Made by a program: the position numbers and the translations under genes. A model generated the notes under the pieces. That model ran no database searches. It saw only the letters and a list, made by a program, of their open reading frames with translations, and was not told the DNA's origin. From NCBI GenBank assembly GCA_900547155.1, contig URFH01000021.1:1-42322 (forward strand): a stretch of DNA of 42,322 bases, read 5' to 3'. This DNA comes from an uncultured bacterium (GTDB lineage Bacteria > Cyanobacteriota > Vampirovibrionia > Gastranaerophilales > Gastranaerophilaceae). This document shows positions 31,332 through 39,311 of the stretch, one piece after another; the stretch's first letter is position 1; each line of letters opens with the position of its first letter.

Positions 31332-32192
31332 ATGAAAAAGTCATTATTCGCTCTCGTTCTGGGCGTTTTTGCATTCATTTTCAGCACAGCAGCCGGCTTT
31401 GCAGCCACAACAACCACAAACTGGGATTCTGCGGCAAATCTCAAAAGAGTTAATACAATCGGCACAAAACTCCTCAAAGCAAACAATCTTCCCGATGGAA
31501 TTACGTTCAAAGTGTCAGATGAAGACACCGTGAATGCATACGCAAACATAAACAAAGAAGTTTACGTCTATAGAGGGCTTTTGGAGGCCGTAGAAAACGA
31601 TGATGAGCTCGCAGGCGTAATTGCGCATGAAATGGGGCACATAATCAACGGTCACTGCGCAAAACAAACCCTTTTAAACGGAATTATTTCTCAAATCAAC
31701 CCGACAACTAAAACAGCAGCAGGCGCAACCGGTGTTGAGCTTGCAAAAACCCTCTCCTCCGCCAAAATCAGCAGAAGCGATGAAACAGAAGCCGACCTCA
31801 CCGCGGTGGATTTGATGATGAAAGCAGGATATAACCCGCTCGCTTTGATTTCGGTCTTGAACAAAATCTGCGGAAATTACGTTGATATCCTCCAAACCCA
31901 CCCCTCGGGCGAAAAAAGACTTCTTGCAATCTTTGATTACGCAAATTACAATTACCCCGCAACAGTAAAAGCGAATTACAAAACAGATTCTTACCAGAAA
32001 GCGCTCCAGCTTATTTATGCAAACCTGAAAATCAGAAAAGCAAGCCCGAAAAAGCTAGCCAAAGCTGAAAAAGAGCAGAAAAAGCTTCAGGAAAAGAAAC
32101 TCAAAAGAGCCAGAGATATGGCGAAATCCTCAAACCCGTGGAGCACCTCCTACAGCATGCTCCAGCTGATGTCAACAGGTTCGGGGTCATAA
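31332..32192 (+). CDS. exported M48-family zinc metalloprotease
   Basis: 286 residues. Signal peptide of about 24 residues (KKSLFALVLGVFAFIFSTAAGFA-A, cleaved after AGFA). Zinc motif HEMGH near residue 99 in GVIAHEMGHIINGH, third ligand in SDETEADLTAVDLMMKAGYNP. The C-terminus is basic and helical (KKLAKAEKEQKKLQEKKLK). It resembles the soluble periplasmic BepA/LoiP type without TPR repeats, probably in envelope protein quality control. Confidence 0.92.
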   Translation: MKKSLFALVLGVFAFIFSTAAGFAATTTTNWDSAANLKRVNTIGTKLLKANNLPDGITFKVSDEDTVNAYANINKEVYVYRGLLEAVENDDELAGVIAHEMGHIINGHCAKQTLLNGIISQINPTTKTAAGATGVELAKTLSSAKISRSDETEADLTAVDLMMKAGYNPLALISVLNKICGNYVDILQTHPSGEKRLLAIFDYANYNYPATVKANYKTDSYQKALQLIYANLKIRKASPKKLAKAEKEQKKLQEKKLKRARDMAKSSNPWSTSYSMLQLMSTGSGS

Positions 32193-32208
32193 AAATTCCG
32201 GAAAAAGC

Positions 32209-32238
32209 AAAAGGAGGCGCAAATTGCACCTCCTTTTT
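32209..32238 (+). terminator. intrinsic terminator
   Basis: AAAAGGAGG..GC pairs with GC.CCTCCTTTTT (one mismatch), loop AAATT. Ends the M48 gene. Confidence 0.85.
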
Positions 32239-32324
32239 ACATGCCCGACCGGACAGGGGCGGCAGGACAATTCAAAAAGCCATTGCGATTTGATATCTTA
32301 TGAAAAACATAAGGAGAAAATGCA

Positions 32325-33017
32325 ATGATGAAGAAATTGTTTATATTTCTGGCGGCGGCAGGGGTTGTTTTTGGCTGTCAGAACAATGTTTTTGCCGTTC
32401 CCGAAGATGATAACGAGGCGGTGCTGTTTATCGTTGATTTTTCAAACAGCATGGCGGAAAAATTCCGCGGGGTGAAGAAAATCGACATGGTTCTGGAAAC
32501 AATCGACGAAATTTTGCCCACAATCCCAAGAAGTCAGAAAATCGGACTGCGGGTTTACGGGCACAAGTCAGGATTTCTCGCCTCAACCGCCTGCAAGGCA
32601 AGCAGTTTGCTTGTTCCGATTACGCAGGGCAGCGCGGGTTCGATTCAAGGGTCGTTGTACAATCTGAAACCCACAGGCTGGACGCCGATTACCTATGCGC
32701 TTAAACAGGCTGTAACCTATGATTTTGCGGGCTTTAGCGGCAAAAAACGGATTATTCTTCTTTCTGACGGCGGCGAAAATTGCGACGAAAGCCCATGCGA
32801 TTACGCTCTGGAGCTGATAAAACAGCGTGATGATATTTTTATTGATGTAATTGCGTTCACAATCTTTGATCAGGAGGCAAAAAACCAGCTAAAATGCGCC
32901 GCTCTTGCGACAAGCGGGAAGTTTTACACCGCAAACACCACAGCAGAGCTCAAAAAAAGCCTTTCCAATTCCTTAAACGCGAAAAAAGAGGTTCAGGGGA
33001 AGATTATTTTGCATTGA
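32325..33017 (+). CDS. exported VWA-domain protein
   Basis: 230 residues. N-terminal export signal MMKKLFIFLAAAGVVFG-C; the cysteine at 18 could be a weak lipobox, otherwise cleavage after VFA near 24. The von Willebrand A domain has a complete MIDAS: D38-x-S40-x-S42 in VDFSNS, T in GWTPIT and D in LLSDGGENCD. Extra paired cysteines (TACKAS, NCDESPC, LKCAAL) may form disulfides outside the cell. AAGGAG before the ATG. Ligand-binding role, partner unknown. Confidence 0.88.
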   Translation: MMKKLFIFLAAAGVVFGCQNNVFAVPEDDNEAVLFIVDFSNSMAEKFRGVKKIDMVLETIDEILPTIPRSQKIGLRVYGHKSGFLASTACKASSLLVPITQGSAGSIQGSLYNLKPTGWTPITYALKQAVTYDFAGFSGKKRIILLSDGGENCDESPCDYALELIKQRDDIFIDVIAFTIFDQEAKNQLKCAALATSGKFYTANTTAELKKSLSNSLNAKKEVQGKIILH

Positions 33018-33096
33018 TTGAGGCCTAAAAGGGCTCGTTGTCGATTTTTCAGGCGATTTGCCGGGGGTTTTGAGTTTTCAAGGTTGGTTTTGGGTC

Positions 33097-33502
33097 GTTC
33101 CCCATCCGCATTCGTAAGCAATACTAAGATATTGCTACGACTGCTCCCTCCCCAACTCGGACTCTGCCGAGCAAACGATTGAGTATCGTTTGCGAGAGGG
33201 GGCTGGGGTGGGGAGCGGTTTTAAGATTGTTTAATTGCCGGGTGATAAAAGGCGTGCTGTCATTCCGAATTTATTTCGGAATCGCAAGATTGAAGTTGAT
33301 AAACACCGCTCTGGCGACCCTGAAACAAGTTCAGGGTGACAAAAGGCTGTAGGGTGGGAAAAGTGAAACGTTCCCACCGCAAAATCGTGTGAAAATGGGA
33401 TTTTTGGGTCTTCGAGGTGGTTTGGGGACATTCCCCATCCGCATTCGTAAGCAATACTAACGTATTGCAACGACTGCACCTTCCCCGGGCCGGGGAAGAG
33501 GA
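33097..33502 (-). repeat. composite palindromic mosaic, inverted copy
   Basis: Reading on the minus strand it repeats the module order of 40161-41006: GGGGAAG-type hairpin, CAATACG/CGTATTG hairpin, REP-like GGTGGGAA...TTCCCACC, CCCTGAA/TTCAGGG, ATTCCGAA/TTCGGAAT, then a second CTCCCC hairpin. One hairpin carries an extra inserted palindrome, GCAAACGAT / ATCGTTTGC (about 33170-33200). Confidence 0.85.
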
Positions 33503-33554
33503 ATAAGATGGGAGCGTTCGTAATTCCTGAAGTTTCTTAATGCGATTTTTATGC

Positions 33555-33566
33555 TATCATTAAACT
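33555..33566 (+). promoter_or_regulatory. extended -10 of the WG-repeat gene, leaderless layout
   Basis: TGCTATCAT (TATCAT 33555-33560) with 6 nt to ATG; no ribosome site. Confidence 0.5.
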
Positions 33567-34451
33567 ATGAAGAAGATATTAATAATTTTAGGATTAGTGT
33601 TTTCATTTTTTGCAGCTGCTTTGAGCGGATTTGCGGCAGAAGCAAAAACAGAGGTTTACGGCGAAAACGGCAAATTCGGGCTGAAATGCGGTAATGAAAC
33701 AATTACAAAAGCAGAGTACAAAAAACTCATCCGCCTTGGCGAAAAAGCGTGGATTTTCCAGAAAGGGAGCCGATTTGGCCTGATTGATGACAACGGCAAC
33801 ATCCTTGTAAAGCCAAAATACAGACACGCTGACAGGGTTCTGGGGCAGTTTGCAAAACTCGGCAATGACAATGATTACGGCCTTTACGATGAAACGGGAA
33901 AAGCCATTCTTGAGCCGGAATATTCGTCAATTGACCTTTTGTTCGGAAAAATGTTTCTTATCTGTAAAAATTACAAATACGGTGTGACGGATTTTGAGGG
34001 AAAAATTCTGTTAAAGCCGGAATTTGATGACATTTACATGCCAAAACCCACAGCCATGCGCATAAAATACAACGGTGAATGGTATGAAATCGAACGTATG
34101 AAACCGGGCGAGATTGAGCTCCCCGAGGAAACCAAAAAGGTTATAATTGACAACAAAGAATTCAAAGTGACACATCTTGCGGCAAATGCGGGTGTTTTGT
34201 CCGGATATACGGCTGTTACGGCGGCGGATTACGCATTAAAGATTTTTTCCTCGATTTCCCCCGCTTACGAGCAGACAATTGACGAATTAATGTTTTCACA
34301 GGGCGCCGAAACCGTTTCTATACTCATAAAACTCGGGTGGCTGCCAAAATTTCCGTTTACTTACGCAAAAAAATATTACCAGAACCTGAAAGCACCTAAC
34401 AATGGCCCGCTTTCCGGCATAAAAGACGATTTAAGACGAAAAATCGATTAG
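33567..34451 (+). CDS. exported WG-repeat protein
   Basis: 294 residues. Signal peptide of about 23 residues (KKILIILGLVFSFFAAALSGFA-A). Three or four WG/KWG repeats follow: FGLIDDNGNILVKPKY, YGLYDETGKAILEPEY and YGVTDFEGKILLKPEFD, spaced ~42 residues, forming beta blades. The last ~110 residues are a non-repeat helical domain with a conserved-looking LIKLGWLPKFPFTYAKKYY. Likely a periplasmic binding protein. Its -10 box abuts the ATG. Confidence 0.88.
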   Translation: MKKILIILGLVFSFFAAALSGFAAEAKTEVYGENGKFGLKCGNETITKAEYKKLIRLGEKAWIFQKGSRFGLIDDNGNILVKPKYRHADRVLGQFAKLGNDNDYGLYDETGKAILEPEYSSIDLLFGKMFLICKNYKYGVTDFEGKILLKPEFDDIYMPKPTAMRIKYNGEWYEIERMKPGEIELPEETKKVIIDNKEFKVTHLAANAGVLSGYTAVTAADYALKIFSSISPAYEQTIDELMFSQGAETVSILIKLGWLPKFPFTYAKKYYQNLKAPNNGPLSGIKDDLRRKID

Positions 34452-34505
34452 TCAGGCTCCGATTATGCTTTTATAAGGGAGCAGGCCTTGATTTAAGGCT
34501 ATAAA

Positions 34506-34536
34506 TTGCCCCCTTTCATAAACTGAAAGGGGGCAA
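34506..34536. terminator. strong hairpin between convergent genes
   Basis: Perfect 12-bp stem TTGCCCCCTTTC / GAAAGGGGGCAA with 7-nt loop, between the WG-repeat gene and dxs. T-runs are short on both sides. Confidence 0.75.
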
Positions 34537-34542
34537 TAAAAT

Positions 34543-36309
34543 TTAGCAAACCGCTACAGAAAGGCATTTCAACACATCTTCGGCAATGAGCTCTTTTTTC
34601 AATCTATAACGCTCATAAAGCTCCTCAACAGGCACTCTGTCCGTAAACTCTTTTTTGCCGCCGTAGTTCAGCACTTTCATGCCGGAAGCCCCGTAAAATC
34701 TGGCAATTTTCTCGCCGAATCCGCCGTCCAGAACGCCGTCTTCGAGCGTAATTACAAGTCTGTGGTTCTTTTTAAGATTTTCGAGCAATTCTTCGTCCAA
34801 TCCGCTGACAAACCTCGGATTAATCAAAGTTGCGTCGATTCCGTGCTTTTCTTTGAGCTCTTTTCTGACCTCTTCGCCGAGGCTCAGGAAATTTCCGAGC
34901 CCGAGAATCGCAACTTTTTCGCCCTCTTTTTCAACCTTAAATTTGTTCAAAATCGAGTAATCCGTAGTATCCTCAACGCCCGTCGAAACGATTTCGCAGG
35001 CAGGAACCCTGATTGCCACAGGATGTTCGTTTTGTTCAACAGACCAGTCCAGCATTTTCAGGTATTCTTCCTTGTTTGCAGGCGCAAGGTAAACGATATT
35101 CGGGATATTGCTGATTAACGGGATGTCAAAAGTCTGCAAATGCGTCATATCTGCGCCGGAAATCCCGCCCCAGTGGACCAGAATCGTCGCAGGCGAGTTG
35201 TTCAGCGCCAAATCCTGCGAAAGCTGGTCATAAGTCCTTTGTATAAAGGAGCTCAAAACGCCAAATACGGGTTTTCCGCCGTTTTTCGCAATCCCCGACG
35301 CATAAGCAACCGCATGTGCCTCGGCAATGCCTACATCAGTGTAGTTTTTGCCCAATTCTTTTCGATATTCACGCGAATAGCCGATTGCGCCCGGTGTCGC
35401 CGCTGAAATCGACACAATAGCGGGGTTTTCTTTTTGCTTTTTCAAGATATAGTCCGTTGTTATTGAATCATAGGTTTCAACAGGCGCCGCGGAACCGTCT
35501 TTTTTGTCCAAAAATCCGGGCAGTTGCCAGTGATAAGGCTCTTTGTCCTCTTCTGCGGGCTTGTAACCTTTGCCTTTGAGCGTGAAAATGTGCACAACCA
35601 CCGGATGGTCGGTATCTTTAACCTTTTTAAAGGTGTCAATAAGCGATTCAAGGTCGTTTCCATCTTCAACAAAAAGATATTCGTAGCCCATTGCTTTAAA
35701 GAGGTTGTTTTCGGCATTGCCTCTGGTTTTTCGGAGTTTTTTGAGGTGTTTGTCGATTGCGCCCTGATTTTCGGCGATTGACATGTCATTGTCGTTCACG
35801 ATTACGATAAAATTGCTGCCGAGCACCGCTGCATTGTTCAACCCCTCAAAAGCCTCGCCGCCTGTGAGCGAGCCATCGCCAATCAATGCAATTACGTTGT
35901 ATTTTTCGCCTTTCAAATCTCTTGCTTTAGCCACACCGGTCGCAAGGCTCACAGAAGTTGAGGTGTGCCCGACGACAAAATGGTCATGGGCGCTTTCTGC
36001 GGGGTTTGTGTAGCCGGAAATCTCCGGATTGCCCAGCGGGTCGGTAAATCCGGCTTTTCTGCCCGTAATCATTTTATGCGGATAAACCTGATGCGAAACA
36101 TCGAACACGATTTTGTCCACAGGTGAATTAAAAACATAGTGAAACGCAATAGTTGCCTCGACTATGCCCAAATCCGGCCCCAAATGCCCTCCGACCGTGT
36201 TTACTCTGTTCAAAATCCCCGCGCGGATGTCCTCTGCGAGCGATTTCATCTCGTCTATGGTGAGTTTTTTCACGTCCTCAGGGCTGTTAATTCTGTCTAA
36301 TATTTTCAT
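34543..36309 (-). CDS. dxs: 1-deoxy-D-xylulose-5-phosphate synthase (short form)
   Basis: 588 residues against about 620 for common Dxs. TPP enzyme: GGHLGPDLG, VFDVSHQVYPHK (standard Dxs has DVGHQ/AYPHK), VGHTSTSVSLATG, and the Mg/TPP motif GDGSLTGGEAFEGLNNA near 145. A transketolase-like pyrimidine domain (VGIAEAHAVAYASG) and a C-terminal transketolase domain follow. It condenses pyruvate and glyceraldehyde 3-phosphate to DXP for isoprenoid and thiamine synthesis. Several canonical positions differ, so it may be a divergent Dxs paralogue. AAGGAG precedes the ATG; a MerR-type promoter lies upstream. Confidence 0.88.
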   Translation of the reverse strand: MKILDRINSPEDVKKLTIDEMKSLAEDIRAGILNRVNTVGGHLGPDLGIVEATIAFHYVFNSPVDKIVFDVSHQVYPHKMITGRKAGFTDPLGNPEISGYTNPAESAHDHFVVGHTSTSVSLATGVAKARDLKGEKYNVIALIGDGSLTGGEAFEGLNNAAVLGSNFIVIVNDNDMSIAENQGAIDKHLKKLRKTRGNAENNLFKAMGYEYLFVEDGNDLESLIDTFKKVKDTDHPVVVHIFTLKGKGYKPAEEDKEPYHWQLPGFLDKKDGSAAPVETYDSITTDYILKKQKENPAIVSISAATPGAIGYSREYRKELGKNYTDVGIAEAHAVAYASGIAKNGGKPVFGVLSSFIQRTYDQLSQDLALNNSPATILVHWGGISGADMTHLQTFDIPLISNIPNIVYLAPANKEEYLKMLDWSVEQNEHPVAIRVPACEIVSTGVEDTTDYSILNKFKVEKEGEKVAILGLGNFLSLGEEVRKELKEKHGIDATLINPRFVSGLDEELLENLKKNHRLVITLEDGVLDGGFGEKIARFYGASGMKVLNYGGKKEFTDRVPVEELYERYRLKKELIAEDVLKCLSVAVC

Positions 36310-36339
36310 GAAATTTTCTCCTTTTTTGCCTATAAGTTT

Positions 36340-36370
36340 ATTTTAAATGCTGGAGTTTACTCCAGGTCAA
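36340..36370 (-). promoter_or_regulatory. MerR-type promoter/operator upstream of dxs
   Basis: On the minus strand TTGACC (36365-36370), a 19-nt spacer, TAAAAT (36340-36345). The spacer holds a perfect dyad CTGGAGT-AA-ACTCCAG (36350-36365). A 19-bp spacer with a central dyad is the hallmark of MerR-family activated promoters, and the dyad resembles the ZntR/MerR half sites. Confidence 0.75.
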
Positions 36371-36455
36371 GAGGGAATTTAAAATTAGTTACAGATGGTG
36401 ATTGACAGTTTTTGTGCAAATGCCTAGAATTATATAAAAATAAGGAAGAATAATT

Positions 36456-36644
36456 ATGGTGAAAAAGATTTTAATCGGTGCTTTGCTGGTACTTTTTTGT
36501 ACAGGAGCGGGTTTTGCGGTAATAGAAAACTCCGTGCTCAATAAAAAAGGCTGCTGTTCGCGCCATGGCGGGGTTTGCGGCTGCAAATACAACAAAGCGT
36601 TATGCTGTGACGGTTCTTTGAGCCCGTCCTGCGGGTGTGATTAA
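36456..36644 (+). CDS. small secreted cysteine-rich protein, 62 aa
   Basis: Signal peptide (KKILIGALLVLFCTGAGFA) then a short mature peptide with seven cysteines: CCSRHGGVCGCKYN and ALCCDGSLSPSCGCD. The CCS.HGGVCGC...CCDG..SPSC pattern recurs in small exported proteins of many bacteria; its function is unknown to me, metal or disulfide chemistry is possible. AAGGA site before ATG. Its stop overlaps the stop of the convergent DUF4186 gene. Confidence 0.8.
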   Translation: MVKKILIGALLVLFCTGAGFAVIENSVLNKKGCCSRHGGVCGCKYNKALCCDGSLSPSCGCD

Positions 36645-36991
36645 GGCTGCAATTGCCTTTTAATCCATTCCATTATCAATCCGACCAGATAATCCTGTTG
36701 TTTTTGGGTCAATTGAACATTTTTGGGGAATTTATGCCATTTGTTTATGCACCCGCGGCAGCAGCAGGCAGTTGCATGCTGGGCGATGAAGACCGGATGG
36801 CCTTTCATCGGGGTTTGTTTTCCGTCGTTAGGAAGAACCGCAGGAGCTATCCTTTTTGCGATGAAATCATACGCATGGGATTCAATCGTTTCCAGCCCTT
36901 TTTCAGATATGTACAATTTTTCTTTTTCTTTCAGTTTAAATTTGCTTCTGAAAGCGGATTTTTTTAAATTTTGTAAGATTTGTTCGTACAT
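36641..36991 (-). CDS. DUF4186 protein
   Basis: 116 residues from MYEQILQNLKKSAFRSKFKL. The family signature HPVFIAQHATACCCRGCINKWHKFP is present in two adjacent blocks, with a CxxC and nearby His that could bind metal. The longer open frame to 37111 runs back through the secY terminator and is not coding. TATACT near 37033-37038 may be its -10. Function of the family is unknown. Confidence 0.82.
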   Translation of the reverse strand: MYEQILQNLKKSAFRSKFKLKEKEKLYISEKGLETIESHAYDFIAKRIAPAVLPNDGKQTPMKGHPVFIAQHATACCCRGCINKWHKFPKNVQLTQKQQDYLVGLIMEWIKRQLQP

Positions 36992-37044
36992 TTTTGCCCT
37001 GAATGTTGTTTTTTTGAACTTGTTCAATTCACCAGTATAACATA

Positions 37045-37074
37045 TAAAAAACGCCGGAAAAACCGGCGCTTTTA
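37045..37074 (-). terminator. terminator of the rpsE-secY operon
   Basis: On the minus strand GCGCCGG-TTTTT-CCGGCGTTTTTT, ~40 nt after the secY stop. The usual next genes (adk, map, infA) are therefore not part of this transcript. Confidence 0.85.
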
Positions 37075-37112
37075 TCTGTTTCCTGTGACCTTTTTTCAAG
37101 GTGACACTCAAA

Positions 37113-38450
37113 TTATTCTTTTAAGAAGCTTTCATAATTTTTGGCGAGGAGTTGTGCCTTAACCTGATTGATAAAGTCGAGCGCAACACCGACCATGATT
37201 ATGAGCGAAGTAGCTCCAATACCCTGAAGCGTCGTAATTTCCGTGATATAAGAAGCAAACGACGGAATCAGAGCAATTACGCCCAGCGCAAGTGCACCGA
37301 GCAGGGTTATTCTGCTCAAAATCCTGTCCAGAGCTTCCGCAGTCGGTTTTCCGGGTTTGATTCCGGGGATAGACGAACCGTATTTTTTCAAATTGTTCGC
37401 GATTTCCTTAGGCTGCATGTTAGGCATGATTGACGCGTAGAAAAACGTCAAGAACACGATTAACAGGAAGTACAGCACGTAATGCGTAACGCCTGACGGG
37501 CTCAGGATGGTTGTGAGCTGGGTAATTATGTTTCTGAACGTTCCCGGAGGCAGGTTCGATTGTCCGATGAGGCTTATCACCGTTGTCGGGAACAAAAGAA
37601 TTGCAACCGCAAAGATGATAGGCATTACGCCGCCCGGGTTCATTTTGAACGGGATGAAAGTATTCACTCCGCCGTAAACCTTGTTGCCAACCTGTCTTCT
37701 GGGGTTGACAATAAGGACTTTGCGGATGGCTTCCTGCATTATTACAATCAAAACCATCGTAGCAAAGAAGATTGCGAGCAAAAGCAGCAGTCCGAGCTGT
37801 TTTGAGGAATCATTCATAACGAGTTGTCCGGTTTGTTCAAAATAGAACGGGATTCTTGAAAGAATACCAACGAAAATCAACAGCGAACCGCCGTTTCCGA
37901 TTCCTTTTTCCGTAATCAGTTCAGCAAGCCACATTACGAACACGGAACCGGCCGTGAGAATGATTGTGGAGCCGATAAAGAATACAGCCGGATTAACCAG
38001 AATAGCTGCCGGAGCCTGGTGCAAGAGGTAGAAAAGGAACAATGCAGACTGAAAAATCGCAATAAACACAGTGAAAACACGCGTATACTGGGAGATTTTT
38101 CTTCTGCCGGCTTCGCCCTCTTCTTTTTGCAGCTGCTCAAGGTGCGGTATTACAACGGTAAGCAATTGCATGATAATTGACGCCGTAATGTAAGGCCCGA
38201 TACCCAGTGCCAGTATCGAAATGTTCTGCAAAGCACCGCCGGAGAACAAATCGATGAATCCGATGATATTATTGCCCTGCGCAATCCTTGCAAATATCTG
38301 ATTGTCGATACCGAACAGCGGCAAATGCACGCCAAGCCTGAATATGGCAATCATTGCGAAAGTAAATATTAATTTAGCTTTCAAGCCCGAAGCCTGGAGC
38401 ATTGATGCCACATCTTCCATTGAAGGTGGCTTGATTCTTGCATTTTGCAT
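37113..38450 (-). CDS. secY: preprotein translocase subunit SecY
   Basis: 445 residues, ten membrane segments. The start IFTFAMIAIFRLGVHLPLFGI, the plug region GALQNISILALGIGPYITASI and the conserved cytoplasmic loops (ARKVLIVNPRRQVG-like RKVLIVNPRRQVGNKVYGG, NMQPKEIANNLKKYGSSIPG) are all present. It forms the protein-conducting channel. ATG overlaps the rplO stop (TAATG), so translation is coupled. Confidence 0.97.
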   Translation of the reverse strand: MQNARIKPPSMEDVASMLQASGLKAKLIFTFAMIAIFRLGVHLPLFGIDNQIFARIAQGNNIIGFIDLFSGGALQNISILALGIGPYITASIIMQLLTVVIPHLEQLQKEEGEAGRRKISQYTRVFTVFIAIFQSALFLFYLLHQAPAAILVNPAVFFIGSTIILTAGSVFVMWLAELITEKGIGNGGSLLIFVGILSRIPFYFEQTGQLVMNDSSKQLGLLLLLAIFFATMVLIVIMQEAIRKVLIVNPRRQVGNKVYGGVNTFIPFKMNPGGVMPIIFAVAILLFPTTVISLIGQSNLPPGTFRNIITQLTTILSPSGVTHYVLYFLLIVFLTFFYASIMPNMQPKEIANNLKKYGSSIPGIKPGKPTAEALDRILSRITLLGALALGVIALIPSFASYITEITTLQGIGATSLIIMVGVALDFINQVKAQLLAKNYESFLKE

Positions 38451-38902
38451 TATACTAACTCAGCCTTTCCGCCTGCTTTTTCAATTTTTTCTTTTGCCGA
38501 AGGTGTAAAGTAGTTTGCTTTAACACTTACAGCTTTTGAGATTTCGCCGTTTCCGAGGACTCTCAAGCCTTCTGAAGACGGATGAACTTTGCCTGCGCCG
38601 ATTAACGCGTCGAGGTCAACAGATTCAAGGCCCAGTCTTTCAAGGTCTTTTACATTGATTTCAGCGTAGTTGATTGCGTTGAAATTAGTAAAGCCTTTGA
38701 GTTTAGGCATTTGTCTGTATGAGGGCATCTGACCGCCTTCAAAACCTCTTTTTTGTGAGCTGCCTGAGCGCTGGCCTTCACCGTTGTGGCCGCGGCAAGA
38801 AGTTTTTCCGTGTCCTGATGCTCTGCCTCTGCCTACTCTTTTAGAGCCTTTTGTTGCTCCTTCAGCAGGTCTTAAGTCTTCTAATGTGATTCTATCTGCC
38901 AT
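38450..38902 (-). CDS. rplO: 50S ribosomal protein L15
   Basis: 150 residues from MADRITLEDLRPAEGATK; AAAGGT lies 9 nt upstream. KRVGRGRASGHGKTSCRGHNG is the rRNA-binding Gly/Arg-rich N-terminus and the C-terminal half (VNVKDLERLGLESVDLD-like) is standard. An ATG 18 nt upstream (38920) is unlikely. Overlaps secY by 1 nt. Confidence 0.96.
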   Translation of the reverse strand: MADRITLEDLRPAEGATKGSKRVGRGRASGHGKTSCRGHNGEGQRSGSSQKRGFEGGQMPSYRQMPKLKGFTNFNAINYAEINVKDLERLGLESVDLDALIGAGKVHPSSEGLRVLGNGEISKAVSVKANYFTPSAKEKIEKAGGKAELV

Positions 38903-38949
38903 TTTTATATTACCTTTCATTAATTTTTAATATTCCCCTTTTTTCTATT

Positions 38950-38991
38950 CCCTCTCCGATGGGAGAGGGTGCCCGAAGGGCGGGTGAGGGC
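38950..38991. repeat. repeat hairpins in the rpmD-rplO spacer
   Basis: CCCTCTCC-GATG-GGAGAGGG followed by GCCC-GAA-GGGC and GGGTGAGGGC. Inverse copy of 23725-23767. It sits between two ribosomal protein genes. Confidence 0.78.
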
Positions 38992-39011
38992 TAACCCTGT
39001 GTCAAAAAACG

Positions 39012-39203
39012 TTATTTTACAACTTCAACAAGGTGAGGAACTTTGTTCACCATACCCATGATAGTTGCGCTGTTGAAATGTTCAACAACATCGTTTGTTT
39101 TTTTAAGACCGAGTGCTCTAACGACTTTAATCTGGTCTTTTGTTGAGCCGATAAGGCTTTTTTTCAGTCTTATCGATACTTTTTCTAATTTATCTTTAGC
39201 CAT
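39012..39203 (-). CDS. rpmD: 50S ribosomal protein L30
   Basis: 63 residues: KVSIRLKKSLIGSTKDQIKVVRALGLKKTND is the family core, with the C-terminal MVNKVPHLVEV. GGAAA site before the ATG. Lies between rpsE and rplO with repeat-filled spacers on both sides. Confidence 0.96.
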   Translation of the reverse strand: MAKDKLEKVSIRLKKSLIGSTKDQIKVVRALGLKKTNDVVEHFNSATIMGMVNKVPHLVEVVK

Positions 39204-39278
39204 TTTTATTATTTCCTTTACTTTATTAGCTTTTTAAGGTTTGCACTGAAATTTTTGCCAAAACGCAACGCCCTTGCG

Positions 39279-39299
39279 ATTCCGAAACAGGTTCGGAAG
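39279..39299. repeat. TGAA-type palindrome in the rpsE-rpmD spacer
   Basis: GCG then ATTCCGAA / TTCGGAA around ACAGG, followed by GACAG. Same family as the flagellar-operon copies, with the right arm one base short. Confidence 0.7.
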
Positions 39300-39311
39300 A
39301 CAGTACAGTGC

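Larger units (their letters stand above)
33018..33566. other. intergenic region dominated by repeats
   Basis: 549 nt without a gene; almost all of it is the composite repeat described at 33097-33502. The last 15 nt hold the promoter of the WG-repeat gene. Confidence 0.7.

Noticed and set aside
36992..37111. Longer start for the DUF4186 protein
   Set aside because: The extension is encoded by the secY terminator and spacer; the family begins near MYEQILQ.
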